Part shown: piece after piece, positions 8,007 to 18,667 of the stretch
How positions within the stretch are numbered: position 1 is the stretch's first letter
How the letters are laid out: every line of letters begins with the position of its first letter
DNA from: Eubacterium_U album
Lineage (GTDB): Bacteria > Bacillota > Clostridia > Lachnospirales > Lachnospiraceae
Assembly: GCF_025336545.1 (NCBI RefSeq)
Contig: NZ_JAODBU010000002.1
Span: forward strand, 248,001-312,000
DNA length: 64,000 nucleotides
Direction: 5' to 3'
Program-made: the position numbers and the translations under genes
Notes under the pieces: model-generated
What the model was told of the DNA's origin: nothing
Databases searched by the model: none
The model's input: only the letters and a program-made list of their open reading frames with translations

Positions 8007-11000
8007 TTATTCATCATCTCTGTTTTCATAAACAGGACTGAAATGATTATCAAACCATTCAGCGCTAAATCCATACTTACTGTCATGTTCTTTAATTTCT
8101 TCAACTTCCTTGTCAGTAAATCTGTAAATAGCTTCTGCTTCCGCATAATTATCAGATTGAGCCTGTAGTGAAGTATAACCTGTTGCCTTGTCTGCAACAT
8201 GATTTCCTTTCATTATTCCCTTAACAAGTTCTGCATAATAAGCACCTGTAGCCCATTTACTGTCAGGGTCAATGGTGTTAAGAGTATCAAGTGTTATGCT
8301 TCTTACATATCCTTTTATATTCTTTAACCTGTAAATTGTAACTGAAAATTGTTCCTTTGCGTAGTGACCTATTTCATCAGTTGCATAATTGTAATTGTGT
8401 GCCTGAACTGTAACAAGGAAGTTCTTCTCACAATCAGTTGTTAAATATCTGCTTACAAGTCCTTTTGAAAGATTTGTGTCTGAGAATGAGTTAACACTGT
8501 CTGCCGGGAATACAGGAACATCATTTGCATCAACTTCTCCATCTTCATCAACATCCCAGACAATTCTTACTATTCCAAGCTCAGCCAAGTCATTATCAAT
8601 TAAATCACCATAGCCATCACTAACTTTAATTTCTCCAAGAATATCATTTATTGTTAACGTTGTTCCAACTTCATAGTATTGGTCTTTTACACTAATATGT
8701 GGATATGGAATATCATCATCTTCGTTTGGTTTCCACATTGCGTATAAATTAATCACGTCTCCGTTTTTATCTGACCAGTTATATACCTCATTTTCATCAA
8801 CGTAAGACGTTCCCTTTCCATCTTTCTTAGTATTCCATCCAATAAACTTAAGAGTATCGTGTTTAAATGTATTCTTTCGTAACTTTCCTCTTACGTTATA
8901 TGTATATACGGAATCTTCCATTGTTCCCGTTACTACACCATATGGTTCATTTGAATGATATACTACCGTGTAATGAATAGGTTCGTAATCTGTTGTTGCC
9001 ACAAATTCTGAAATGAAATATTCTACATCATAATCAAACTTCGAAGATACACATACGGTTTCCTTTTCATTGTTATATGTTCCATATTTCCATATAGGAC
9101 TTGTGTAATGATAACCGTCTCCTGTTGTCTTAGCCTCTGCATCAAAGTGTAATGTTGCTCCAAAATAAGTTTTTATCTCAGGAATCATTCTTGTACTGTA
9201 ATCATCAACCGTATACTTTTCACTTATTGCCGTAATAGTATTAATGTTATCATCACCATAAAGTTTTACTGTACATTTTTCTCTAAGATAATAAATGTTA
9301 ACTACATACATCTTGTTTTTGCTTAATGTAAGTGTCTTTGTCTTATCGTATGTAACTCCGTCACACTGAGCGTTGTCAAAATGAACCACCTTAGTAAGTT
9401 TATTTGAATCATAACTTGTCTTGCAGCTAACTTCCAATCCTTCATCCATGTACTTGTATGGAGTAATTGTATCATTGCTCTTAACGTCTGATACAATATC
9501 CTGCTTTGTTGGAATATTGCTGTAACCACCGTCTGTATTCATTACATAGTGATTTACAATTAAAGTAGGTGTACCGCCATCAGGATTTGAAGGTGTTTCA
9601 CCACCATCTTTCTTAGCTGTTGCTGTAATGTCTATGTCCTCATTGTATACGGCAATTTCTTCTTTCTGATTAATCGTATAAATCATTGACGTATCTGTTA
9701 TCTTCCAGTTATTGAAAGTATATCCGTTCTTTATAGTTGCATCAGCCGTTACCTCTATTGGGTCTTTATCCTTAACTGATGATGCGTATACTTCTCTTGC
9801 AATTAACTGACTTCCACTTCTTGTTTTCTTGTTTTCATCAGTAAGTTTAACTGTTCCGATTCCCTCAGAGGTTCTTAGTGTTACTCTGTGTTTTTCTCTT
9901 GCATAGTAGATGTTTATTTGCGTATCTTCTGTAACCTTAGCTTCACTACACTGTGAACCATTAATTGTATGAACTTTTCTGTCATTATAGGTTACTCCTT
10001 TTTCACTATACTTATCATCCTTATAGTATGCACTTACGCTTACTGTATCGCCTATATTTAGGCTGTCATAAATCTTTTCCTTTTCCTCATATTCTCCTTT
10101 CTTATTCATTAAGAAGTAATGTACTGTTACGTTTGTTTTGTTTCCGTTCCAAATAGCATATAGTGTTGTATCTGAATTTTCATCAAAATCAACTCCACCG
10201 TTATATGCTGTTCCCTTTCCGGTTTTCTCAGTATTCCAACTCAAATTTTTATCAAATTCATAATTTTCCCTGCTAGGAACTTCTTTTGTTATCTTTATCG
10301 TTTCATTCCAAAACTTATTATCGTCCTTTGGCATGTTTGAAACTTCATCATTAGTGTTCTTATTATACTTAAGTTTGTACTTTTCACTTATGATGATGTC
10401 CTTATCAGCAAGTTTATATTCTGTCTTAATGTCGCTCTTAACATGTTCTGCAGAACGGAGTGTATATTTATTACTTACAGTATGATAACTCTTAAACTTA
10501 TCTGAAAGTGAAAACTTCTTGTATACTACTTCATCCTGTCTTTCTGCCTCTCCATAACATGATGCCTTGATTTCCGTATTGTAGTAAAGTTCGCTTTCAC
10601 CTGTTTTTCCACTTCCGTCAACCTTTTCTACTCTTGCAACAACTCTTCCAAGCTGAGATTCCTCACCTCTGTCCGAAGGTGTTATCTTCATTCTGTCTAA
10701 ATACTGATATGGTTCAATTCCATCCGTTAGTCTTAACAACAGTCTTACATAAGTGTCCTCTGACAAGTAAACATCATTATCTGTATTTATCGAGAAAATA
10801 CCACCAATCCAAAGTCGTCCGTCTGTATTTACATAAATTGCATCTCCGTTTCTTCCTGCCTTGTTTCCACTAAAGTAGTTAGGTGTTAGCATTGCTTCTG
10901 CTGTTCCGGCATTTGCAGTTAATATTGCATAACTTCCTGAATCTATGTAAATGCCTGCTCCATCAAGTGACGCTTTATTGTTTAACACTTTAAATTCCTT

Positions 11001-14000
11001 ATGATTTGTTGTCATTGTGGTTTTCTGTAAATAAATTCCGCAATCATTGTTATGTGCAATCGTATCTCTATGGAAAGCCAGTGTATTATTAAAATTTTTT
11101 GATGACCTCGACCAAATACCTTTCTTTGCACAATACTCTACTATGCTTTCGGTATCTGAATTTTTTTCAAATATTGTGGCTCCGTATGTTACCACACCAT
11201 TTAACAATCCAAGTGTTTCATCATTTATCTTTGAAAATTCTTTTGTTGCTAAATCAAACTTCTGTTTTCTTCCGTCAATTTTGCATCCGCTTATTGTCAG
11301 CTTTGCATAATTTTCAATTCCTGAATAACATATGTCTGCTTCTGAATAAATGTCACAATATGAAATGTTTAGTCCGTTTAATGCATCATCTTTTCCCAAG
11401 TTACTTACAACTGAATTTAAGCCCCTCACGCTTTCAAGTCTCAAATGAGAATCATTTTCTCCACTGATTACAACTGCCCCAGATACGTTGTTTGCAGGTC
11501 TTATAAATGCTGCACCCAATGCCCTCACATATCCTGTTGCATTTAAAATGTTTATGTCTCCTGATGCAAGTATTCCTGTTGGTGCAACTGCATCATCAGT
11601 TGTTGTTTCCCTTCCAAACTCAAATCTTGTGTTTGATATTGTTGTCGAACTGTCTTTTTTACTGCCAAACTGTACTCCCGTTGAAATACCATAATATGAT
11701 GCATAATTTCCATACACTGCCAATGTACCACCATTCATCTTAAATGTTCCGGCGTTACTAATTCCAAGTCCTGCATCTGATGAAATGCTTCCTTTTATAA
11801 CATTGTTCCAAGATATAAGGTTATAGTTACATTCAAAGGTTGCTCCCTTTGATATTTCAAGCCCCGGCACGCTGTTGTTTGCGTTTGTCTTATTTACATA
11901 TATTTCAAGTCCTATGTCTGCAACCTTACACGTATCATTTATTAATACTGCTCCATTATTGGTCTGAATGTTGTTATAAACTTTTCCACCAATTTCACAA
12001 GAACCGTTCTTATTATAATATCCTGCGGTTGAACCTGCCGTTGATGTGTTAAATCCTATGTTTGCCTTCAAACTTACCAACGAACCGCCATCTTTTTCCT
12101 TGTTTGTGTCCTGATATACACCGCCTGCATTTGCTGCATTATTGTTTATAATCGTGACAGCCCGTGCATCTGAATAACTTGAAGTCACGCCTGAATTTTC
12201 AGTTATGTAAATTCCACCACCCTCAGCAACTGCAGTGTTTCCATCAACATATGTCATTCCGTTAAAGTATGTCCTACTGTTATAATTCAGATACATTCCC
12301 GCTCCATACGTTGCATTATTGTTACCAAACTCATTTCTTTGCATTACATCTGAAGATACTATTTCAACATATCCTCCATTGTAAAGTCCGCTTCCGTATG
12401 AATCAGAGTTATTGTTTATGTATGAATTGTTGTTTATCTGTACATTAAGTGTTCCTATTCTAGCCATTCCGCCTGCATTTCCTGAGTTGTAAATGCCTGC
12501 TCCATTATTTGACCTGTTCTCGTGAACCGTTGTGTTGAATATGTAATTTATTACTGCCGAACCATCATTGCATATTGCTCCACCTTTTTGTATAGCCTGA
12601 TTTCCATACATGTTTGAACTTCTTATTGTAAGATTGTTTCCTACATTATATATTGCTCCTCCCATACCGTCATTGTCTGACACGCTGTTGTTATAAATTG
12701 TGCAGCTTTCAATCATCATGTAATTTTGTCCGTTTGCTGTTGCCTCGTTTACAATTGCTCCTCCAACAATCTTTGCCGTGTTATGGTAGATTGATGCACT
12801 GTATATGTATGCATTTCCAGCGCTAGATATTGCTCCGGCATTTCCGTTTGCAATATTATTATATATTTTTGCTCCATTTACATACAACGAGCCACTTCCA
12901 TTTGTAAATATGCCTCCACCATAACCTGATGTGTTATCGTGTACCATGTTTGCAATGCCATTTTCAGCCACGTTTTCACGGTATCCTATGTTTCCCCCTT
13001 CGGTGTTACATATTCCACCTCCAAGCGTGCCACTTGAATTTGCACTTATTTCTGATGATTCATAGTCGATTTTGCTTTTATTGTAAATGCCACCTCCGTT
13101 TACGGTAGCAACATTGTTATTGATTATTCCGGTTATTGAACCAATTTTTCCTTCATTATATATTCCGCCTCCGTTTACTGCAGTACTGTATGAAATCTGT
13201 TGCTCATTTATTTTGTTTATTGTTCCTGAATTATATATTCCACCGCCATACGTTGATGCCGTGTTTGCCACTAAGTTTCCCTCGCCAACAATTTCATTTA
13301 TTTCTCCACTGTTATAGATTGCTCCGCCAAGTCCTTGTCTGTTTCCTGTTCCGGTTACTGAGTTTGAAGAACTGCTTACCAATGTCAATCGTTCAATCGT
13401 GCCTGTATTTGCAATTGCTCCACCCTGACCGCTTACTGAACATCCAATAACCTGACCTCTGAGTAAACTTCTTACCGTTCCGCCATTATAGATTGCTCCG
13501 CCCATCTGACTAGCTGTGCTATGGTAAACATTTATGTTCATTTCCCTTAATGTACCATTATTAAATACTGCTCCACCACTTGATGTAGCCGTACAGTTTG
13601 CGGCTGCATTTCCATTTGCTCCTGCAACACAGTTATACATTAATCCGGTTGTTCCTGTTTCATATGCAACTGCTCCACCGTGACCGTTTCTTGCATGGTC
13701 GATTGTAAACGATACGGTATTAAGTTCTGTTGAGCCTGCTGATTTATCAGACTTTGTTGTATATATTCCACCGCCGTTTCTACCTGCGGTATTCGAATCC
13801 ATGTGAGTATAATTTATTTTTGAACTTCCTCTTGTATATATTGCTCCACCGTTTTCAGGTGCATTATTTGCCGATACATATGAAAGTCCGCTTGCATTAC
13901 CGTTAATTTGAAGATTTCCCTCACACCATATTCCACCACCGTTTCCGGTTGTGGTGTTATAGCCTGCCGTGTTATAATTTACGCTTGCACTGTTGATAGT

Positions 14001-15770
14001 TAATGCATTATATATTCCTGATACATATATTCCGCCACCGTTTCCGGTTGCAAGATTATATAATACGTTGGTTCCATTTAATGTTAATTCTCCCGGTCCG
14101 TTTCCTGTCATGCATATGCTTCCACCGTTTCCATTTGAATAACCTCTTGCCATTGAAACAGATGCGTTCATTGTTACCACGGTGCTTCTGTGAGTTGCGC
14201 TTTGAATTAAAACATTACCACCGTTACCGTTTTGTGCAGCATTTCCCGTTCCACCGCCATCAGGAATGTTAATAAATGAGGTGTCTGTTATGTTCATGCT
14301 TGCCTGAGTGTGAAGTCCGCCACCCGAACCTGCACTTGTATTGTAATATATCTGATTATGGTCGAATGTTGGTACAACCGTACCGTTTCCGTTATCATTT
14401 TTGATGCTTACTCCACCGCCAATACTGTCACCAACAGATAAATTAGATACATTATTATTTGTTACTCTTGTATATGACATGGAAAAACTGCTTCCACCAC
14501 TACTTACGGAATCCTGTACTGAAATTCCACCACCATATGTTCCTCTTGATGTATTTGCATCTACCGTTGCACCATATATTACAGTTGTTCCACCACGGTT
14601 GTTTTCATTATTTCCACCACCATTTGCTCTTATTCCACCACCCGAAGCGGATGAAGTATTATGTGATATGACAGGACCGCTTCCAACTGTTCTGTTATTT
14701 CTGTAACCAAGAGTAAGAGATGCTCCATATCCGCTAAAAATACCGCCACCGCTTCCGGATGCATTATTATATGATATTTCTGCACTTCTTATTATTGCAC
14801 TCGTTCCACTTCCGGTTACAAACAGTCCGCCACCTTCTTCTCCGGAGGTATTCTTGTTTCCGCTTCCTCCGATTACCCCGCCTGTCATTGTAAATGATGA
14901 ATTTTCACCAACGTATATTCCACCGCCTTCTGAACCGGAACTGTTTCCGTGTCCGTACTGTCCTATGTATCCACCTGACATTGTTACTGTTGCATTTCTT
15001 TTTATGGATATACCACCACCATTGTTTGTTGCTGTATTGTTGTATATGTTACCACCGCTTAAAGTTAATGTTCCGCCAAGCATTGCTATTGCTCCGCCAT
15101 TACCTGAACTGTCCTTGTCATTTGCTCCAAGAGATGAACTTGCAGTGTTACTATGAAGAAATCCGTCACTGATTGTCACTGTTCCACCTGAGTTCATTAT
15201 TGCCGGACCCATTGCTCCCTCACATCCGTATATTGTTCCACCGTTTCTTATAGTAACACTTCCGTTAAGATTGTATATCGCAGCTCCCGCATTTGAATCC
15301 TTGTTTCTGAAGTTTCTTATTACACCATGACTTGTTACAATAAGTGAACCTGCTCCCTTATCATTTCCTTCAATAAAGAAACATCCACTGGATTTAAAAT
15401 TGGGATTTGCAGATTTATTACCGCCAATGTTGAGATTGTAAGACGCTCCGGTATAGCCTACGATTACTGATGAGTATGTTCCGACATGAAACATCCATCC
15501 TTCCTTGTTGGCAGCTCTCATTATTGTGTGTTCTGCCCCGGATGCAACCAAACGGTAATTTCCGTTTACTTCTATCCATCCTCCTGTCATTGTTATGTTC
15601 GCTGCAACATTTATTGTTTCGCTTTTACCTGAAGTCATCGCAGCTCTTAACTGTGCTTCTGTTGTTACCGTTATGTCTGCCTTAATGTTTCCATTAAAAA
15701 GAAACATAAAACCAAACATTAAAAGTCCGAAAACCACTTTTTCTAAAAATTTTTTTCTTTTCATTTTCAT
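8007..15770 (-). CDS. Giant secreted beta-helix adhesin with InlB-type repeats
   Basis: 2587 residues. Signal peptide (MKMKRKKFLEKVVFGLLMFGFMFLF...KA). Residues about 50-1600 form a right-handed beta-helix with dozens of GGGIY/GGAI turns and Asn/Ser/Thr-rich rungs, similar in style to chlamydial Pmp proteins. Two InlB/Listeria-Bacteroides repeats follow (about 1790-1870 and 2270-2350, ending in LYAIW and LYAMW), with two MucBP-like segments between (HYFLM, NHYVM). Near the C-terminus is a dockerin-like DVDEDGEVDANDV. No LPXTG/NPQTN-type motif and no C-terminal membrane helix is seen although a sortase gene lies downstream. Start fixed by AAAGGAGAGTCGT. Likely function: adhesion or surface-carbohydrate binding. 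Confidence 0.85.
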   Translation of the reverse strand: MKMKRKKFLEKVVFGLLMFGFMFLFNGNIKADITVTTEAQLRAAMTSGKSETINVAANITMTGGWIEVNGNYRLVASGAEHTIMRAANKEGWMFHVGTYSSVIVGYTGASYNLNIGGNKSANPNFKSSGCFFIEGNDKGAGSLIVTSHGVIRNFRNKDSNAGAAIYNLNGSVTIRNGGTIYGCEGAMGPAIMNSGGTVTISDGFLHSNTASSSLGANDKDSSGNGGAIAMLGGTLTLSGGNIYNNTATNNGGGISIKRNATVTMSGGYIGQYGHGNSSGSEGGGIYVGENSSFTMTGGVIGGSGNKNTSGEEGGGLFVTGSGTSAIIRSAEISYNNASGSGGGIFSGYGASLTLGYRNNRTVGSGPVISHNTSSASGGGIRANGGGNNENNRGGTTVIYGATVDANTSRGTYGGGISVQDSVSSGGSSFSMSYTRVTNNNVSNLSVGDSIGGGVSIKNDNGNGTVVPTFDHNQIYYNTSAGSGGGLHTQASMNITDTSFINIPDGGGTGNAAQNGNGGNVLIQSATHRSTVVTMNASVSMARGYSNGNGGSICMTGNGPGELTLNGTNVLYNLATGNGGGIYVSGIYNALTINSASVNYNTAGYNTTTGNGGGIWCEGNLQINGNASGLSYVSANNAPENGGAIYTRGSSKINYTHMDSNTAGRNGGGIYTTKSDKSAGSTELNTVSFTIDHARNGHGGAVAYETGTTGLMYNCVAGANGNAAANCTATSSGGAVFNNGTLREMNINVYHSTASQMGGAIYNGGTVRSLLRGQVIGCSVSGQGGAIANTGTIERLTLVSSSSNSVTGTGNRQGLGGAIYNSGEINEIVGEGNLVANTASTYGGGIYNSGTINKINEQQISYSTAVNGGGIYNEGKIGSITGIINNNVATVNGGGIYNKSKIDYESSEISANSSGTLGGGICNTEGGNIGYRENVAENGIANMVHDNTSGYGGGIFTNGSGSLYVNGAKIYNNIANGNAGAISSAGNAYIYSASIYHNTAKIVGGAIVNEATANGQNYMMIESCTIYNNSVSDNDGMGGAIYNVGNNLTIRSSNMYGNQAIQKGGAICNDGSAVINYIFNTTVHENRSNNGAGIYNSGNAGGMARIGTLNVQINNNSYINNNSDSYGSGLYNGGYVEIVSSDVMQRNEFGNNNATYGAGMYLNYNSRTYFNGMTYVDGNTAVAEGGGIYITENSGVTSSYSDARAVTIINNNAANAGGVYQDTNKEKDGGSLVSLKANIGFNTSTAGSTAGYYNKNGSCEIGGKVYNNIQTNNGAVLINDTCKVADIGLEIYVNKTNANNSVPGLEISKGATFECNYNLISWNNVIKGSISSDAGLGISNAGTFKMNGGTLAVYGNYASYYGISTGVQFGSKKDSSTTISNTRFEFGRETTTDDAVAPTGILASGDINILNATGYVRALGAAFIRPANNVSGAVVISGENDSHLRLESVRGLNSVVSNLGKDDALNGLNISYCDIYSEADICYSGIENYAKLTISGCKIDGRKQKFDLATKEFSKINDETLGLLNGVVTYGATIFEKNSDTESIVEYCAKKGIWSRSSKNFNNTLAFHRDTIAHNNDCGIYLQKTTMTTNHKEFKVLNNKASLDGAGIYIDSGSYAILTANAGTAEAMLTPNYFSGNKAGRNGDAIYVNTDGRLWIGGIFSINTDNDVYLSEDTYVRLLLRLTDGIEPYQYLDRMKITPSDRGEESQLGRVVARVEKVDGSGKTGESELYYNTEIKASCYGEAERQDEVVYKKFSLSDKFKSYHTVSNKYTLRSAEHVKSDIKTEYKLADKDIIISEKYKLKYNKNTNDEVSNMPKDDNKFWNETIKITKEVPSRENYEFDKNLSWNTEKTGKGTAYNGGVDFDENSDTTLYAIWNGNKTNVTVHYFLMNKKGEYEEKEKIYDSLNIGDTVSVSAYYKDDKYSEKGVTYNDRKVHTINGSQCSEAKVTEDTQINIYYAREKHRVTLRTSEGIGTVKLTDENKKTRSGSQLIAREVYASSVKDKDPIEVTADATIKNGYTFNNWKITDTSMIYTINQKEEIAVYNEDIDITATAKKDGGETPSNPDGGTPTLIVNHYVMNTDGGYSNIPTKQDIVSDVKSNDTITPYKYMDEGLEVSCKTSYDSNKLTKVVHFDNAQCDGVTYDKTKTLTLSKNKMYVVNIYYLREKCTVKLYGDDNINTITAISEKYTVDDYSTRMIPEIKTYFGATLHFDAEAKTTGDGYHYTSPIWKYGTYNNEKETVCVSSKFDYDVEYFISEFVATTDYEPIHYTVVYHSNEPYGVVTGTMEDSVYTYNVRGKLRKNTFKHDTLKFIGWNTKKDGKGTSYVDENEVYNWSDKNGDVINLYAMWKPNEDDDIPYPHISVKDQYYEVGTTLTINDILGEIKVSDGYGDLIDNDLAELGIVRIVWDVDEDGEVDANDVPVFPADSVNSFSDTNLSKGLVSRYLTTDCEKNFLVTVQAHNYNYATDEIGHYAKEQFSVTIYRLKNIKGYVRSITLDTLNTIDPDSKWATGAYYAELVKGIMKGNHVADKATGYTSLQAQSDNYAEAEAIYRFTDKEVEEIKEHDSKYGFSAEWFDNHFSPVYENRDDE

Positions 15771-15820
15771 ACGACTCTCCTTTACTAATGGTGGTGTAAT
15801 TTATCAAAAATTTATCTTTC

Positions 15821-15853
15821 ATTTTATCAAAATATAATGACAAATCCTTCGTA
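15821..15853 (-). promoter_or_regulatory. Class 2 promoter of the adhesin
   Basis: TTTTACGAAGGATTT, 10 bp, TTTGATAAAAT; 50 bp upstream of the adhesin start. Confidence 0.7.
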
Positions 15854-15961
15854 AAACAAGTGTTTTTTTAGGTTTTAAGCATCTTTTTTTTTACTTTTCG
15901 TTTACACGTATTTAACACGTATTATGTACGTATTAAATACGCATTATTAATTTTTGTGCAT

Positions 15962-15992
15962 AAAAAAAGAGCCACAATGTGACTCTTTTTTT
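15962..15992 (-). terminator. Terminator of the Big_2 protein gene
   Basis: AAAGAGTCACATTGTGGCTC followed by TTTTTTT on the minus strand. Confidence 0.85.
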
Positions 15993-15998
15993 ACTGGT

Positions 15999-17267
15999 TT
16001 ATTCATTTGTTTGTGTTTTGTTTTTAATGTCATTTAGAGGACTTGTAGGTTTACTTCTCCATGCGCTCAAATCTTCATTAAATATTTCATCATGTTTTAA
16101 GGCTGCTATTGGAGATATTCCATAATGACTTCTATAATACTCAAATCCTTTTCTGCTGAATATAACTTCTATAAGATAATATTTATCTCCAACTTTAATT
16201 TTACTTACAGAACAGTCTTTACTTGAACCGTTATTACCACCAACTACTGTTCCATCTGCAAGAATCTTTGATGAATTGTCTGCTCCGGGATGCCCCTTAT
16301 AGGCTTTATCAACTCCTTCGTCATGGTTAGTCATGTTATCATAATCATACACAACCTTTTCATTAGTACCTACTACCTGTATCTTATTTATAACATCATT
16401 ATATGTTGTATAAGGTGTCTTTGATTCCTTGAAATAATACTGCCAAGTAGGATTTTCAATATTCTGAGCTTTTAAAACGAATACTCCTGACACATCCTTG
16501 AATAACTCTGTATAACAACCTTTTGATGCATCCATCTCTGTATATTCATATCTGTATAACTGATTAATACTGTCTAACTGTAAGAGTTCGTTTCCATCCT
16601 TATCAATAATCTTGAAATTTGGCTTTTCAAGAACTTTTGATGCCTCTGAAGGGTCATTGCCATTTTTATCTAATATAACAATTTCAAATTTATATACAAC
16701 TTTTCCTTTCAATTTCCCAATGACTGTGCATCTTCCTGTTTTTGAATTGTCGTTTGCTGCTACAGCTACTCTTCCATCTTCACCATAAACTCTAGCAATG
16801 CTTTTGTCTGAAGTAGTCCATTTAAATTTTCCTACGCCTTTTTTATTAACTGTATAAATGTTTTTATACCCACTAGGCATAATCTCAATTGGCTTTTTAG
16901 GGTCTGATGTTACTTTTGTATCATATCCGTCAACAACCCTCACTCCCGGTACTGCCACTCTGCATTTGTAAGTCTTTTTTGTTTTCTTGTTAGTTGCATT
17001 GATGTAACAAACACCAACATTTTTTGCAGTCACCTTACCGTTTTTTACCTTGGCAACTGTTTTGTCAGTTGTTTTCCACTTTACGTTTTTTGAGCTAACG
17101 CCCTGTAATTTGATTTTCTTGCTTTTTCCTTTTTTGATAACAAGTTTTTTCTTGTTAAGTTTAACTGTTGCTGCACTTACGTTAGTAGTTGTCACTGTAG
17201 TAACAGGAACAGCAACTAAAAGTGCCATAAATGTAAATATTAATAATTTTCTTACTAATTTTTTCAT
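15999..17267 (-). CDS. Secreted Big_2-domain protein, 422 aa
   Basis: Signal peptide (KKLVRKLLIFTFMALLVAVPVTTVTTTNVSAA). A bacterial Ig-like Big_2 domain follows (about 35-110: KLVIKKGKSKKIKL...VKWKTTDKTVAKVKNGKVTAKNVG) with a second divergent copy (about 130-210: FKWTTSDKSIARV). The C-terminal half is unrecognised. Start at 17265-17267 follows GAAAGGAAGATGTACT. Its own terminator separates it from the adhesin. Likely a cell-surface or secreted binding protein. Confidence 0.8.
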   Translation of the reverse strand: MKKLVRKLLIFTFMALLVAVPVTTVTTTNVSAATVKLNKKKLVIKKGKSKKIKLQGVSSKNVKWKTTDKTVAKVKNGKVTAKNVGVCYINATNKKTKKTYKCRVAVPGVRVVDGYDTKVTSDPKKPIEIMPSGYKNIYTVNKKGVGKFKWTTSDKSIARVYGEDGRVAVAANDNSKTGRCTVIGKLKGKVVYKFEIVILDKNGNDPSEASKVLEKPNFKIIDKDGNELLQLDSINQLYRYEYTEMDASKGCYTELFKDVSGVFVLKAQNIENPTWQYYFKESKTPYTTYNDVINKIQVVGTNEKVVYDYDNMTNHDEGVDKAYKGHPGADNSSKILADGTVVGGNNGSSKDCSVSKIKVGDKYYLIEVIFSRKGFEYYRSHYGISPIAALKHDEIFNEDLSAWRSKPTSPLNDIKNKTQTNE

Positions 17268-17301
17268 AGTACATCTTCCTTTCATAAAATAATCTAATAA
17301 A

Positions 17302-17327
17302 TATCCCCCACAATAAATATGGGGGAT
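17302..17327 (-). other. Strong hairpin in the Big_2 gene leader
   Basis: TATCCCCCATATTTATTGTGGGGGATA between the upstream gene and the Big_2 start codon. There is no T-run on the minus strand, so it may stabilise the RNA rather than end it. Confidence 0.5.
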
Positions 17328-17385
17328 AAAATTTTTAGTTTCTTCCTATTATTTATAATGGATTAAAATTTATTGAACCAGTTCA

Positions 17386-18189
17386 TTAATTTTCATTTAT
17401 TAATGAAACTGCTTTTTCGTATTCATCTTCTGAATATCCTAATTCAATAATTTTTTCCTTGCTTCCGCCAATCAAAAGTATGTTTTTGATTGCTTTTGTT
17501 CTTTCTTTCGCTCTAACTTCTGATTCAACTTCAGCTCTTTCCTGCTTAATAAGTTCATCTAATTCCTTGCACATATAACTCTTTACCTCCTCTTTTTTAT
17601 AGTTGGTCATAACTCTTTTTAAGTTTGAAGAAACAATTTTTTCGTCGTCCGGCTCCAAAAACTGTTTCATGTATTCACTTAATTCTGTATTATCGTCTGC
17701 CTGAGCATTTACGTACAATATTTTTCTTCCAACATCTCTATCATCAATTAACTTTCCATCAATGTATGAATCCTGATGATAAATAGCCTTGTTTCCATGA
17801 AGAAAATCATTCTGTGTTATGAATATTACGATTACCATTGGTGATTCGTCAATAGGCTTATTCTTTTCTGAATGCTGCATCTCCATTAATGATGCATTAT
17901 ATGCTGCTCTTCTTATGTGGTTTTCATCATCAGACTTTTGTACCTCAATATTGTAGTGTAATCCGTCTGATAAGACACATTCCAAATCCAATATAACTGA
18001 ACGCCCTTGCAAATTTTTAAGGCTAACCTGTACTCTGTTACTTATTACTTCTAAATTTTCATCCTGAAGTATTACTCTTAATAGCTCCTGACAAAACCCT
18101 TTGTCCTCAGCAAGTTTATGAAACAAGACATCGTCAATGGGTCTTAACTTTTTTACTATTTCCAAGTATTTCTTATAATTATCCTGCAT
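17386..18189 (-). CDS. Rpn/PDDEXK_2-family nuclease-like protein
   Basis: PD-(D/E)XK family often annotated as a transposase: RPIDDVLFHKL at the N-terminus, then the core ILDLECVLSDGLHYNIEVQ, giving the Asp and the E-x-Q of the catalytic motif, and RRAAYNASLMEM. The C-terminus is helical (KERTKAIKNILLIGG). Known members include Rpn recombination-promoting nucleases; the function here is not established. Start follows AAGGAGGCAGAAGA. A second relative lies at 24139-25092. Confidence 0.8.
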   Translation of the reverse strand: MQDNYKKYLEIVKKLRPIDDVLFHKLAEDKGFCQELLRVILQDENLEVISNRVQVSLKNLQGRSVILDLECVLSDGLHYNIEVQKSDDENHIRRAAYNASLMEMQHSEKNKPIDESPMVIVIFITQNDFLHGNKAIYHQDSYIDGKLIDDRDVGRKILYVNAQADDNTELSEYMKQFLEPDDEKIVSSNLKRVMTNYKKEEVKSYMCKELDELIKQERAEVESEVRAKERTKAIKNILLIGGSKEKIIELGYSEDEYEKAVSLINEN

Positions 18190-18199
18190 TCTTCTGCCT

Positions 18200-18395
18200 C
18201 CTTCTGTTCTTTTTGAATGCTAAACAGGGAATGCATCGGACACTCCCTGCTTTCGTTTAGGGACTGCCCTTGATTACTGTAATTATACAATTTAAAAACC
18301 GTATTTACAATAAAAAATTCTCTGTTTACTACTCTCCTTTCTTTATTCACAAAGAGAGAAACCTTACGGCTTCTCTCTTTATTGAAGTTTTATAA
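18200..18395 (-). promoter_or_regulatory. Structured 5' leader of the Rpn-like gene
   Basis: Two hairpins between the class 1 leader and the start codon: AGAGAGAA-GCCGTAAGG-TTTCTCTCT (about 18351-18383) and CAGGGAGTG-TCCGATG-CATTCCCTG (about 18205-18235). The second rpn-like gene also has a strong hairpin close to its start. Confidence 0.5.
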
Positions 18396-18407
18396 TTATT
18401 TAGAAAC

Positions 18408-18501
18408 AAAAGACTGATGTCTTATAACTTACCTTTACGGTATGTGTTTAAACATTAATCAATCTTTGCTTAAAATATATATGATTATTTCATTTTGTCA
18501 A
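18408..18501 (-). promoter_or_regulatory. Class 1 promoter and leader RNA, rpn-like operon
   Basis: TTGACA at 18496-18501; the outer stem is kept but the inner hairpin is TACC-GTAAA-GGTA, different sequence with pairing maintained. Heads the transcript of the gene at 17386-18189. Confidence 0.75.
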
Positions 18502-18511
18502 TGAATTTTTC

Positions 18512-18619
18512 AAAAAAAAGAACTACCGCATATCACGATAGTTCTTAACGTTTTCTGTCAGGAAAACAATTATATAAATTAGTACCCTTATAATATATCC
18601 TGTGAATTTATTATGTCAA
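18512..18619 (-). ncRNA. Small RNA cassette e
   Basis: TTGACA (18614-18619), 16 bp, TATATT, then about 75 nt to a terminator GAACTATCG...CGGTAGTTC with eight T. No open frame with a ribosome site. Last of five similar cassettes. Confidence 0.65.
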
Positions 18620-18623
18620 TAAA

Positions 18624-18655
18624 AAATAGTAAAAGTCATTTCATACTTACTATTT
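18624..18655. repeat. Imperfect inverted repeat before cassette e
   Basis: AATAGTAAAAGTCATTTCATACTTACTATT, with mismatched arms; occupies the position of the perfect inverted repeats before cassettes b, c and d. Confidence 0.45.
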
Positions 18656-18667
18656 TTTTAATTTGCA

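Noticed and set aside
14401..15172. Plus-strand frames opposite the adhesin
   Set aside because: Pro- and His-rich shadows of the Gly/Asn repeats, without ribosome sites.
18156..18350. A 64-codon frame before the rpn-like gene
   Set aside because: It covers the structured leader and overlaps the real start; no ribosome site.
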